Of a stretch of 64,000 nt of DNA, positions 33,818-42,637 are shown one piece after another. Each line of letters starts with the position of its first letter. Positions within the stretch are counted from its first letter, which is position 1. The notes under the pieces are model-generated. The model was not told the origin of the DNA. It was given only the letters and a program-made list of their open reading frames with translations, and ran no database searches. The translations under genes were made by a program, and so were the position numbers. Origin of the DNA: Achromobacter aegrifaciens (GTDB lineage Bacteria > Pseudomonadota > Gammaproteobacteria > Burkholderiales > Burkholderiaceae_B); contig NZ_CADIJY010000008.1 in NCBI RefSeq assembly GCF_902859735.1, positions 124,001 through 188,000 on the forward strand. Reading direction: 5' to 3'.

Positions 33818-34957
33818 ATGGACACCCCCAACCGCCGGTACGTCGAATTCGATCTGCCTGCCACGACTAGCTGCCCCAGCGCCGTCGGCCAGGCCTGGGC
33901 CCGCGTGCCCGAACCCTTGCCAGCCAATGAACGCGCCGCCTGCGTGGCGCGCATACGCGAACTCCTGGCGCGTGAACGCGCCGTGCTGGTCGCCCACTAT
34001 TACGTCGATGCGGAGTTGCAGGAGCTGGCCGAACAGACCGGCGGCTGCGTCGGCGACTCGCTGGAAATGGCTCGCTTCGGCCGCGACCACGAGGCCCGCA
34101 CGCTGGTGGTGGCCGGCGTGCGCTTCATGGGCGAGACCGCCAAGATCCTGAGCCCGGACAAGCGCATCCTGATGCCGGACCTGGACGCCACCTGCTCGTT
34201 GGACCTGGGCTGTCCGGCCGCCGATTTCGCCGCCTGGTGCGATGCCCATCCGGACCGGACGGTGGTGGTCTACGCCAATACCAGCGCAGAGGTGAAGGCG
34301 CGCGCGGACTGGGTCGTCACCTCGTCGATCGCGCTCGACGTGATCGCCGACCTGCATGCGCGCGGCGAGAAAATCCTTTGGGCGCCGGACCGCCATCTGG
34401 GCGACTACGTGCAACGCCAGACCGGCGCCGACATGCTGCTGTGGCAGGGGTCCTGCCTGGTGCATGACGAGTTCAAGGGCACCGAACTGGAGCTGCTGCG
34501 CGCCGAGCATCCCCAGGCCAAGGTGCTGGCGCATCCGGAATCTCCCGCGGCGGTGCTGGCGCAGGCGGACGTGGTGGGCTCGACCACCCAGCTGATCGAG
34601 GCCGCGCGCAAGTTCGACGCCGGGCTGCTGATCGTCGCGACCGACCAGGGCATCCTGCACAAGATGCGCGCGCAGGCGCCCGGCAAGACCTTCCTGGCCG
34701 CGCCCACCGCGGGCAACAGCGCCAGCTGCAAGAGCTGCGCGCATTGCCCCTGGATGGCGATGAACGCCTTGGGCAACCTTGCCGAGACACTGGAGCACGG
34801 CCGCAACGAGATCACGCTGGACCCCGCGCTGGGCCTGCGCGCCAAGGCGCCGATCGACCGCATGCTGGACTTCGCGGAACAGCGCAAGCGCCGCGTGCAG
34901 GCCAGCGGCGACTTCGCACGCGACACGGCGCTATACGCCAGCGTCGGGCCGGCCTAA
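33818..34957 (+). CDS. nadA: Quinolinate synthase A
   Basis: This 379-residue iron-sulfur enzyme condenses iminoaspartate with dihydroxyacetone phosphate to quinolinate in de novo NAD synthesis. The three [4Fe-4S] ligands are Cys126, Cys213 and Cys310, each shifted by 13 from the E. coli positions; Cys310 ends a CKSCAHC motif at residues 304-310. Other family blocks are [19 protein letters not shown] and the GDSLEMARF helix. It precedes nadB by 20 bp and is transcribed from the operator-bearing promoter at 33721. NadB supplies iminoaspartate, so the two act in sequence. Confidence 0.97.
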   Translation: MDTPNRRYVEFDLPATTSCPSAVGQAWARVPEPLPANERAACVARIRELLARERAVLVAHYYVDAELQELAEQTGGCVGDSLEMARFGRDHEARTLVVAGVRFMGETAKILSPDKRILMPDLDATCSLDLGCPAADFAAWCDAHPDRTVVVYANTSAEVKARADWVVTSSIALDVIADLHARGEKILWAPDRHLGDYVQRQTGADMLLWQGSCLVHDEFKGTELELLRAEHPQAKVLAHPESPAAVLAQADVVGSTTQLIEAARKFDAGLLIVATDQGILHKMRAQAPGKTFLAAPTAGNSASCKSCAHCPWMAMNALGNLAETLEHGRNEITLDPALGLRAKAPIDRMLDFAEQRKRRVQASGDFARDTALYASVGPA

Positions 34958-34977
34958 GGACTACCGGAGGTCCGCTC

Positions 34978-36540
34978 ATGGAATTCGACGTCATCATCAT
35001 CGGCAGCGGGCTGGCCGGCATGGCTGCGGCGCTGGAACTGGCCCCGCGCAGGCGGGTCGCCCTCGTGTCGAAGGGCGAGTTGCGCGACAGCGCCAGCAAC
35101 CGCGCCCAGGGCGGCATCGCCGCGCCGCTGGGCGCGGACGACAGCATCGAGGCGCATGTCAGCGACACCCTGGTCGCGGGCGCAGGCCTGTGCGACTTGC
35201 CGGCCACGCGGCACATCATCTCCCGGGCCTGCGGCGCGATCGCCTGGCTGCAGGAGCAGGGCGTCGCGTTCACGCTGGAGCAAGGCGGCTTGCATCTGAC
35301 GCGCGAAGGCGGGCACGGCCTGCGCCGCATCGCGCACGCGGCGGACGCGACCGGCAGCGCCATCGTCGCGGCGCTGGGGGACAGAGTGCGGCGGCAATCC
35401 GGCATCACGCTGCTGCAGGCGCATTGCGCCGTGGACCTGATTCTGGACGGCGCCGCGGGTACGGCCGCGGCGCGCTGCCGCGGCGTGCGCCTGCTGGACC
35501 TGCGCAGCGGGCGGATCTTCGACGCAACGGCCGGCCATGTCGTGCTGGCCACGGGCGGCGCGGGACAGGCATACCAGACGACGACCGCGCCGCCGGCCGC
35601 GACCGGCGACGGCATCGCCATGGCCTCGCGCGCGGGCTGCCAGATCGCCAACATGGAGTTCACGCAATTCCATCCTACCGGCCTGCACCACGCGCAGGCG
35701 GGCGGATTCCTCATCTCCGAGGCCGTGCGCGGCGAGGGCGGTGTGCTACGCCTGCCCAACGGCGCGCGCTTCATGCCGGCGCACGATGCGCGCGCCGAAC
35801 TGGCGCCGCGCGACATCGTGGCCCGCGCGATCCAGGGCGAAATGGAACGCCATGGGTTGGAATGCGTGCAGCTGGACATCAGCCACCAATCGCCGCAATT
35901 CCTGCGGGAACACTTTCCCACCATCCAGGCGCGCTGCCTGGCGCTGGGCATCGACATCACGACGGCTTCCATCCCGGTTGCGCCCGCCGCGCATTACACC
36001 TGCGGCGGCATCGCCGCCGACATGGCCGGGCGCAGCAACCTGCCCGGCCTGTACGCGGTGGGCGAGGCCGCCTGCACCGGGCTGCATGGCGCCAACCGCC
36101 TGGCCAGCAATTCGTTGCTGGAATGCGTGGTGACGGGGCGGGCTGCGGCGCAAGACATACTCGGGCAGAAGCGGGCCGATGTTTCCCGCAGAACTCCGGC
36201 ACCCGACGCAATCGCCGTGCCGGCGTCGCCCGATCTGGCGCGGCTGCGGCGCGACCTGCGACAACTGATGAGCCGGGACGTGGGCGTGCTGCGCAGCGAT
36301 GCATCGCTGGCGCGTGCGGCTGCCTTCATTGGTCCGCTGCGAGCACAGACGGAAGCGCGGCTGTTGCGCGAGGGCTTGAGCCTGGAACTGCTGGAGCTGC
36401 GCAACCTGGCTCTGGCGGCTGATCTCATCGTGCGGGCGGCGAGTGCGCGGGGTGAAAGCCGCGGGGCGCATTTCAACCGCGATCGTCCGGGCCAGGACGC
36501 CGTGGATTTGCGGCTGCGCGCGCCTGCCGCAACCGCCTAG
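34978..36540 (+). CDS. nadB: L-aspartate oxidase
   Basis: This 520-residue FAD enzyme oxidises L-aspartate to iminoaspartate for NadA. The dinucleotide motif GSGLAGMAAALEL is at the N-terminus, with NRAQGGIAAPLG, a succinate-dehydrogenase-like HHAQAGGFLISEAVRGEG segment and the C-terminal HYTCGGI (His339) and HGANRLASNSLLE blocks. The ATG at 34978 has CGGAGG seven bases upstream. No nadC follows in the window, so the third step is encoded elsewhere. It converges with an AraC gene. Confidence 0.96.
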   Translation: MEFDVIIIGSGLAGMAAALELAPRRRVALVSKGELRDSASNRAQGGIAAPLGADDSIEAHVSDTLVAGAGLCDLPATRHIISRACGAIAWLQEQGVAFTLEQGGLHLTREGGHGLRRIAHAADATGSAIVAALGDRVRRQSGITLLQAHCAVDLILDGAAGTAAARCRGVRLLDLRSGRIFDATAGHVVLATGGAGQAYQTTTAPPAATGDGIAMASRAGCQIANMEFTQFHPTGLHHAQAGGFLISEAVRGEGGVLRLPNGARFMPAHDARAELAPRDIVARAIQGEMERHGLECVQLDISHQSPQFLREHFPTIQARCLALGIDITTASIPVAPAAHYTCGGIAADMAGRSNLPGLYAVGEAACTGLHGANRLASNSLLECVVTGRAAAQDILGQKRADVSRRTPAPDAIAVPASPDLARLRRDLRQLMSRDVGVLRSDASLARAAAFIGPLRAQTEARLLREGLSLELLELRNLALAADLIVRAASARGESRGAHFNRDRPGQDAVDLRLRAPAATA

Positions 36541-36574
36541 GCGCGGGCAGGGCAGTGTCCGGCCGGCCAGCGGC

Positions 36575-37429
36575 TCAGGAAACCCCGGTCAGCAGATGCT
36601 GCGCGGCGCCCGTCGCCGCGCGCCTGAAACGCGACGGCGACACGCCCATGTGCTCGCGGAAGAAGCGGGAGAAATTGCCGGGCGTGGAGAAGCCCAGGTC
36701 CAGCGCTACGGAGGTCAGGGGCTGCTCCTGGTGTACCAGCAGGCGCACGGCTTCTTCGACGCGCACGGCGCTCCAGAAAACTTGCGGCGTGGTGTTGAGC
36801 TGATCGCGGAACAGCGCGAAGAAATGGCCGCGCGACAGGCCCACGCGGCTGGCGACTTCTTCGGCCGTGATGGGTTCATGGGCGTGCTCGCGCATGTAGG
36901 CGATCGCCGCGCGCAGCCGGCGGTCCAGCGCCGGCGTCGCGGGCATCTGGTTGCGTGGGCGCTCCGGTTCGATCGACGATTCGATTGCCGCTTGCAGCAA
37001 GGCCTCGACTTCGGCATCCAGGTCCGCGCCGGGGTGGTCCTGCGGCGCCACGATCTTGTCCAGCAAGCGCCAACAGCCCTGGCGCACCGCCGCGTCGATG
37101 GGCACGCCCGGCGCGGCGAAGTGGAATGGCCGCCCCGTGGCGGCCCGCCGTTCGTCCAGCCAGGGCTTGGCGATGTAGAGCACCAGGAAGATGGCCGGGC
37201 CCGACCGTTCGAGCAGCCTGGCGTCGTGCGATTCGTACGTATTGGTGCCTAGCGCCAGGTGTTCGCTGTAGGGGACCGGAGTCTGGCCGACATGCCCCAG
37301 CACGCGCGCGCCGCCCAGCCACAGGGCCAGCTGCACTTCCGCATGCGCGTGCGCGATCAGGTCGTCGCGCAGTTCCAGCACAACGGCGCGGCCGAACGCG
37401 CCTTCGTGCAAGGCGTAGGTCTCCTGCAT
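36575..37429 (-). CDS. AraC-family transcriptional regulator
   Basis: This 284-residue regulator has an N-terminal cupin-like ligand domain (HAHAEVQLALWLGGA) and a C-terminal double HTH whose recognition parts are GLSRGHFFALFRDQLNTTPQ and VALDLGFSTPGNFSRFFREH. GGAG precedes the ATG. It is divergent from the alpha/beta hydrolase and amidohydrolase genes, and three copies of GCGATAAG, one inverted near its own promoter, lie in the shared 258-bp region. It probably activates the hydrolase genes and controls itself. The inducer is unknown. Confidence 0.9.
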   Translation of the reverse strand: MQETYALHEGAFGRAVVLELRDDLIAHAHAEVQLALWLGGARVLGHVGQTPVPYSEHLALGTNTYESHDARLLERSGPAIFLVLYIAKPWLDERRAATGRPFHFAAPGVPIDAAVRQGCWRLLDKIVAPQDHPGADLDAEVEALLQAAIESSIEPERPRNQMPATPALDRRLRAAIAYMREHAHEPITAEEVASRVGLSRGHFFALFRDQLNTTPQVFWSAVRVEEAVRLLVHQEQPLTSVALDLGFSTPGNFSRFFREHMGVSPSRFRRAATGAAQHLLTGVS

Positions 37430-37446
37430 GTCTGTCTCCCGTTTTT

Positions 37447-37596
37447 CTTATCGCCTCGTCGCGCAAGCCAGGGCCTGCGTGCGGGCGGGTGCGGCGCTCA
37501 GGGAATTTTATGGGCGTTTACGCGTTTGTCCGCGCTAGGTGTATTCACTAGGCACAAAATCTGACTCTGCGATAAGTCCGCGCACGCAGCGATAAG
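37447..37596. promoter_or_regulatory. Three GCGATAAG half-sites between araC and the hydrolase operon
   Basis: GCGATAAG occurs as a direct repeat at 37569-37576 and 37589-37596, 20 bp apart, and in inverted form, CTTATCGC, at 37447-37454, only 18 bp before the regulator start. Two same-face repeats plus a distal copy match the layout of AraC-type activation and autoregulation. Confidence 0.62.
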
Positions 37597-37687
37597 CGCG
37601 CCACCGCCTGCGCCGATACAGTCCTGAAAAATTGCCGGCGCGGTGCCGATGCAAACAGCGACTGTTCAGATAAAGGGAGGCGGCAGC

Positions 37688-38470
37688 ATGAGCACGCAAC
37701 ACGTCAACGGCATGGCCGTGGAAATCGACGGCGAGGGGCCGGCACTGTTGTGCATACACGGCCTGGGCGGTTCCTCGAATACCTGGACGCCCATCATGGG
37801 CGCCTTCGACGGTTTCCGCGTGATCCGTCCTGATCTACCGGGCAGCGCTCGTTCGCCGCTGGGCGAAAAGCGCCTGTCCATCGCTACCTACGTGGACGCG
37901 TTGGTCGGACTGCTGGACGCATTGGATATCGATGTGGCGCATGTCGCCGCCCATTCGCTCGGAACCGTCGTGGCCCAGCATCTTGCCGTGGCGCATCCGG
38001 GCAGGGTCAAGTCGCTGGCCCTGTTCGGCCCGCTGGCCGCTCCGCCCGACGCGGGCCGGCCCGGCATCCGCGCGCGTGCGGAGCTGGCGCGCGGCGGCGA
38101 CGCGGCCATGCAGGAGATCGCCGACGCCATCGTCAAAGGCGCGACCAGCGCCCAGACCAAGCAGGATCAACCCGCCGTGCTGGCGCTCGTGCGCGAGAGC
38201 GTGATGCGCCAACCGCCGCAAGGCTATGCGCAGAGCTGCGAGGCGCTGGCGGATGCGCAGCCGGCCGCCGTCGAGACTATCGGCGCGCCGGCCCTGCTGG
38301 TCACCGGCGATCAGGACGGCGTGGCGCCGCCCGGCAATGTCGAGGCCCTGGCCGCGCGCATGCCAGGCAGCCGCCGCATCGTGCTGGACGGATGCGGCCA
38401 CTGGACCACTTACGAAAAGCCCCAGGCCTGCATCGAGGCCCTGCGGGAGTTCCACGCGGCGCTGCGCTAA
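37688..38470 (+). CDS. Alpha/beta-fold hydrolase
   Basis: This 260-residue serine hydrolase has the oxyanion strand LLCIHGLGGSS, the nucleophile Ser90 in AAHSLGT, an acid residue at Asp208 or Asp210 (VTGDQDGVAPP) and His238 in DGCGHWTTYE. It resembles 3-oxoadipate enol-lactonase-like and carboxylesterase-type enzymes. The ATG at 37688 has GGGAGG upstream and matches the first strand, so an in-frame upstream ATG at 37643 is not preferred. It is followed 66 bp later by the amidohydrolase, and both are probably under the divergent AraC regulator. Confidence 0.9.
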   Translation: MSTQHVNGMAVEIDGEGPALLCIHGLGGSSNTWTPIMGAFDGFRVIRPDLPGSARSPLGEKRLSIATYVDALVGLLDALDIDVAHVAAHSLGTVVAQHLAVAHPGRVKSLALFGPLAAPPDAGRPGIRARAELARGGDAAMQEIADAIVKGATSAQTKQDQPAVLALVRESVMRQPPQGYAQSCEALADAQPAAVETIGAPALLVTGDQDGVAPPGNVEALAARMPGSRRIVLDGCGHWTTYEKPQACIEALREFHAALR

Positions 38471-38536
38471 GCCACGTTTTCCTGGCGTTTCAACATAAGA
38501 AATCGGCCCCCAAACGCGGGCCGGAGGAGACCTGTC

Positions 38537-39847
38537 ATGTCCAGAATTGCCATTACCAACGTCGTCATCTTCGATGGCAGCGGCAAGCAGCCTTTTCAAG
38601 GCGAGGTGCTGATCGACGGCGCGCGCATTTCGCAGGTCGCGCGCACGCCCGAGCAGGTGAGCCGGGAGGGCGCGCGCATCATCGATGGGCGCGGCCGCTT
38701 CCTGATGCCGGGCATGACGGAAGCGCATACGCATTTTTCCTGGAACGACCAGCCCACGCTGGCCGCGATCCAGTTCATGCCGCCGGAAGAGCACATACTC
38801 TGGTGCGTGCGCGTGGCCAAACGCTATCTGGAAATGGGCTGGACCTCGGCCATCGGAGCGGCCGCGGCCAAGCCGCGCCTGGACGTGGTGCTGCGCAATG
38901 CCATCAATGCCGGCGAATGCCCGGGGCCGCGCTACCTGGCGGGCAGCCAGGAGATCACCACCATAGGCGCGCTGGGCGACAACTCGCTGCCGCACATGCC
39001 GTTCGACGAACTGAGCTTCGGCAGCGTGTGCTGTGGCCCCGAAGAGATCCGGCGCTCGGCGCGCACCTTCATCAAGTACGGCGTCGACCACCTGAAGATC
39101 AACCTGTCGGGCGAGTACATCGCCGGCCTGCCGGCCGAGATGTCGCCCTTCGCCGAAGACGAGATCGCCATGCTGGCGAACGAGGCCAAGCGCTATGGCA
39201 AGCGGGTCGCGGCGCACGCGCGCTCCAGCGAGTCAGTCAAGCAATGCGTGCGCCATGGCATCGAGATGATCTACCACGCCAGCTTCGCCGACGAAGAGGC
39301 GCTCGACATGCTGGAAGCCAACAAGGACCGCCATTTCGTTGCGCCCGGCATAGGCTGGCTGATCCGCACCGCCTTCAACGCTTCCGAATACGGCATCACG
39401 CCCGCCATAGCCGAACAGATGGGCTACAAGCGCGAGCTGGAAATCGCCTCGGAGTCGCTGCGCAAGATGCACAAGCGCGGCATCCGCATCCTGCCCGGCG
39501 GCGACTACGGTTTTGCCTGGATGCCCCACGGCACCAACGCCCGCGACCTCCAGTACTTCGTGGACTACATCGGCATGACCCCGACCGAAGCGCTCGTGTC
39601 CGCCACCCGGTTGGGCGGCGAGATCATGCAACGTCCGCACGAATTGGGCATGCTGCGTCCTGGCTATCTGGCGGACGTGGTCATGGTCGATGGGGATCCG
39701 CTGAAGGATCTGTCGTTGCTGGTGGATCCGGAGCGGATCTTGCTGGTGATGAAGGATGGGGAGGTGTGTAAGGACATTTCCCGGCAGGGGTTGGATGCGG
39801 AGCCGCTGCGTGCCGAGGCGGGCAGGGAAGCTGCGCTGGTGTTGTGA
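38537..39847 (+). CDS. Amidohydrolase-family metal-dependent hydrolase
   Basis: This 436-residue protein has the amidohydrolase N-terminal sandwich (AITNVVIFDGSG), the metal HxH at His64/His66 (EAHTHFSW), a candidate bridging Lys in VDHLKINLSG, further His residues in AAHARSSES and MIYHASF, and the catalytic Asp in LPGGDYGFAW. The C-terminal strand LGMLRPGYLADVVMVDGDP is typical. The family cleaves amide, imide or lactam-like bonds; a prolidase or imidazolonepropionase-like action is possible. GGAGG precedes the ATG. It is in one module with the hydrolase and the AraC regulator. Confidence 0.88.
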   Translation: MSRIAITNVVIFDGSGKQPFQGEVLIDGARISQVARTPEQVSREGARIIDGRGRFLMPGMTEAHTHFSWNDQPTLAAIQFMPPEEHILWCVRVAKRYLEMGWTSAIGAAAAKPRLDVVLRNAINAGECPGPRYLAGSQEITTIGALGDNSLPHMPFDELSFGSVCCGPEEIRRSARTFIKYGVDHLKINLSGEYIAGLPAEMSPFAEDEIAMLANEAKRYGKRVAAHARSSESVKQCVRHGIEMIYHASFADEEALDMLEANKDRHFVAPGIGWLIRTAFNASEYGITPAIAEQMGYKRELEIASESLRKMHKRGIRILPGGDYGFAWMPHGTNARDLQYFVDYIGMTPTEALVSATRLGGEIMQRPHELGMLRPGYLADVVMVDGDPLKDLSLLVDPERILLVMKDGEVCKDISRQGLDAEPLRAEAGREAALVL

Positions 39848-39852
39848 GTCTG

Positions 39853-39874
39853 GCGGCGCCTTTCCAGGCGCCGC
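39853..39874. terminator. Hairpin between two convergent genes
   Basis: GCGGCGCC (39853-39860) pairs perfectly with GGCGCCGC (39867-39874) around the loop TTTCCA. It sits six bases after the amidohydrolase stop and eleven before the stop of the converging DadA-like gene, so it may end transcripts from both sides. There is no strong T tract. Confidence 0.55.
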
Positions 39875-39884
39875 GTTCACCCGC

Positions 39885-41114
39885 TCAAGCCTCTCCCACC
39901 CCCTCCCTCACGCTAGCTGCCAGCATCTGCGCCGTCGCCGCCGACAAGGTCCAGCCCAGGTGCCCATGCCCCGTGTTGTAAAACACACCGGGCCGCCTGC
40001 CCGGGCCGACCCGGGGCATCATGCTCGGAGTCATGGGCCGCAGCCCGCACCACGGCACCACGCGCGAAGTTCGGATGCCGGGGAAGTGCTTGCGGGTCCA
40101 GTCCACCAGGGGCTGCACGCGCTCCGCGCGGATGTCCATGTTGAAGCCATTGAACTCCGCCGTGCCGGCCACGCGGAAGCGGTCGCCGAGGCGGCTGGTG
40201 ACGATCTTGGCGGCTTCGTCCAGCAGGCTGACGCGCGGCGCGGCCGCCTGGCTGGCGGCGTCGTCCAGATGCACGCTGATGGAGTAGCCCTTGACCGGGT
40301 AGATGTTGAGCGTGTCGCCCAGCTGCCTGGCGAACTGCCGGCTGACGGCGCCGGCGCAGACGACGATGGCGTCGGCCTCGTGCTGTTCGCGGCGCGTGCC
40401 GCCTTCGCGTACGACGTCGAGCACGTAGGGCGCGCCGTCCAGGCTGATGTTGCGGATGTCCGCGTCCTGCGCGAAGCGCACGCCGCGGCGTTCGCAGGCG
40501 CGGGCCAGGCCGCTGGTGAACTTGTGGATGTCGCCGGTGGCGTCCGAAGGCGTGTAGAAGCCGCCATGGCAGGCGGTTTGCAGCGTGGGCTCGATGCTGC
40601 GCGCTTCCTCGGGCGACACCGCGTAGCGCTCCAGCCCGCCTTCCTGCAGCAGGGCATTGGCGCGGCGCGCGGTCTCGAAGCTGGCGGCGTCGTGGTAGAT
40701 GTGCAGGATGCCGCGGCGCTCCAGGTCGAAATCTATGCCTTCTTCTTCCGCCATGGCGTACAGATGCTGGCGCGCGGCGATGGCCAGCCGGGTGGTCTCG
40801 ATCGTGTTGCGGCGGTAGTTGCGGATCTGTCCGATGAACTGCGCCAGCCAGGAGTACTTGTGCCAGCTGAAGCGGGGATTGAGCAGCAGCGGGGCGTTGT
40901 GGCGGCCGAGCCAGCGCAGGCCTTTCATGATGGTGGCGGTGCTGTTCCAGACCTCGGCGTTGCTGGCCGACAACTGGCCGCCGTTGGCGTAGGAGGTCTC
41001 CATGGCCGGATAGCGCTGGCGGTCATAGACAGTGACGTGATATCCCAGTTTGCTCAAGGCATAGGCGGACGTGACGCCGGTGATACCGGCGCCAATGATG
41101 GCGATGCGGGGCAT
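39885..41114 (-). CDS. DadA-like FAD-dependent D-amino-acid dehydrogenase / glycine-oxidase-type enzyme
   Basis: This 409-residue flavoprotein belongs to the DAO superfamily. The FAD motif GAGITG is at residues 8-13, followed by an acidic strand end (VTVYDRQ), the family block ETSYANGGQLSASNAEVWN and the C-terminal FYNTGHGHLGWTLSAATAQM. DadA deaminates D-amino acids; glycine oxidase and sarcosine oxidase are close relatives. The start at 41114 follows a tandem glycine riboswitch, so the enzyme probably acts on glycine or a glycine-derived amine. No racemase gene is adjacent. Confidence 0.92.
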   Translation of the reverse strand: MPRIAIIGAGITGVTSAYALSKLGYHVTVYDRQRYPAMETSYANGGQLSASNAEVWNSTATIMKGLRWLGRHNAPLLLNPRFSWHKYSWLAQFIGQIRNYRRNTIETTRLAIAARQHLYAMAEEEGIDFDLERRGILHIYHDAASFETARRANALLQEGGLERYAVSPEEARSIEPTLQTACHGGFYTPSDATGDIHKFTSGLARACERRGVRFAQDADIRNISLDGAPYVLDVVREGGTRREQHEADAIVVCAGAVSRQFARQLGDTLNIYPVKGYSISVHLDDAASQAAAPRVSLLDEAAKIVTSRLGDRFRVAGTAEFNGFNMDIRAERVQPLVDWTRKHFPGIRTSRVVPWCGLRPMTPSMMPRVGPGRRPGVFYNTGHGHLGWTLSAATAQMLAASVREGVGEA

Positions 41115-41160
41115 GATGGCTCCAGATTGAGTGGCCGCGGCCACCCGGCCGCAGCACCCC

Positions 41161-41336
41161 ATCTGTCTCTGTACCTGAGAGCTTCACCCGCGGCGCAGAC
41201 GGCGGCGGGTTCCCCTTCGGTGGGCGCGCTTGGCGCCTCTCTCCAGATTGTCTAGACCGCGCAGTCCTGTTTGCCTGAGAGTTTCCGGGGCGGTTGCTCC
41301 GTCGGCGCCTGCCGCGGGGGCAGGTCTCTTCTGCGG
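41161..41336 (-). ncRNA. Tandem glycine riboswitch
   Basis: On the minus strand two glycine aptamers lie in series. The upstream one (about 41262-41336) shows AGAAGAGACC, GCCGACGGAGCAAC and the hallmark ACTCTCAGGCAAACAGGAC. The downstream one (about 41161-41250) shows CTGGAGAGAGGCGCC, CCACCGAAGGGGAAC and GCTCTCAGGTACAGAGACAG. A short linker joins them, as in known tandem glycine riboswitches. The following leader holds a GC hairpin and the ribosome site of the DadA-like gene. Glycine presumably turns this gene on. Confidence 0.93.
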
Positions 41337-41480
41337 GGTTTTGGATCGACGAGGCGAGAATAGCCAAATTCCCCTGGGATGAGACCAAGGGTTAGTACCA
41401 ATAAGGCGTCGCATCGCGCTACGATGCATGCGCGCCGCCGTCGCGGCGCCACGGATCCGACACGACAGGGAATGACGAGA

Positions 41481-42632
41481 ATGCGCTTGAACAGCATGCT
41501 GCGCACGGGATTGTTTGCGCTGATGGCCGCAGGCTGCGCGCTGGCGCAGGCCGGCCAGGCAGAGACGGACCGCAAGGTCGACGAGGCGGTCCAGGCCGTC
41601 ATGCGCGAACACGGCATTGCGGGCATGTCGATCGCCGTGACCCGCAACGGGGCACAGCATTTCTACAACTATGGCGTGGCGTCCAGGCAGACCGGCAGGC
41701 CTGCCGGCAGCGATACGCTGTACGAGATCGGCTCCATCAGCAAGACCTACACGGCAACCCTGGCAGCCTATGCACAGGTGCGCGGCCGCCTGGCCTTGAG
41801 CGACAGTCCGGCCAAGTACCTGCCGGAGCTCGCCGGCAGCGACTTCGCCAAGCTGAGCCTGATCAACCTGGGGACGCACACGACCGGCGGCTTCCCCTTG
41901 CAGGTGCCCGACGCGATCAAGAACCAGGCGCAGCTGATGGCCTATCTCAAGGCCTGGAAGCCCGAGCATGCCGCTGGCACGTATCGCACCTACGCCAACC
42001 CCAGTATCGGCATGCTGGGCATGGTGGCGGCCAAGAGCCTGAACCGGCCGTTCAAGGCGGCCATGGAACGGGACCTGTTTCCGAAGCTGGGCCTGACCAG
42101 CACCTACATCGACGTGCCCGCCGCCAGGATGGCGGACTACGCGCAGGGCTACAACAAGCAGGATGCGCCCGTGCGCGTGAATCCGGGCGTGCTGGCCGAC
42201 GAAGCCTACGGCGTGAAGACCAGCGCACGCGACCTGATCCGTTTCGTCGACGCGAACATGGGCTTGAACCTCGCGGATGCCGAACTGCGCGGCGCAATCG
42301 CGCAGACGCACGTCGGCTATTACCAGCTGGGCGACATGACCCAGGATCTGGCCTGGGAGCAATTGCGCTATCCGGCAACGCTGGACGCGCTGTTGACGGC
42401 CAATGCCGGCAACTACAACAGCCAGAGCCAGCCCGTGGCGGCGTTGAACCCGCCGCTGCCGCCGCAGGAGACCGTGTGGATCAACAAGACGGGTTCGACC
42501 AATGGCTTCGGCGGCTATGTGGCGTTCGTGCCGTCGAAGAAGCTGGGCATCGTGATACTGGCCAACCGGAATTATCCCAACGAGGCCAGGGTCCGGCTGG
42601 CGTACCGGATCCTGGGCGAGCTGGAGCAATAG
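41481..42632 (+). CDS. ampC: Class C beta-lactamase (AmpC-type serine hydrolase)
   Basis: This periplasmic enzyme of about 383 residues hydrolyses beta-lactams through an active serine. A signal peptide (RTGLFALMAAGCALAQAGQA) is followed by the nucleophile motif S-I-S-K at 85-88, YAN at 171-173 and KTG at 336-338, all in the class C order and spacing. The stretch NLGTHTTGGFPLQVP also matches AmpC. The start is ATG 41481 because AGGGA lies nine bases upstream; ATG 41472 is in frame. No ampR-type LysR gene is adjacent, and the gene is divergent from the riboswitch-controlled oxidase. Confidence 0.93.
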   Translation: MRLNSMLRTGLFALMAAGCALAQAGQAETDRKVDEAVQAVMREHGIAGMSIAVTRNGAQHFYNYGVASRQTGRPAGSDTLYEIGSISKTYTATLAAYAQVRGRLALSDSPAKYLPELAGSDFAKLSLINLGTHTTGGFPLQVPDAIKNQAQLMAYLKAWKPEHAAGTYRTYANPSIGMLGMVAAKSLNRPFKAAMERDLFPKLGLTSTYIDVPAARMADYAQGYNKQDAPVRVNPGVLADEAYGVKTSARDLIRFVDANMGLNLADAELRGAIAQTHVGYYQLGDMTQDLAWEQLRYPATLDALLTANAGNYNSQSQPVAALNPPLPPQETVWINKTGSTNGFGGYVAFVPSKKLGIVILANRNYPNEARVRLAYRILGELEQ

Positions 42633-42637
42633 GCCCG

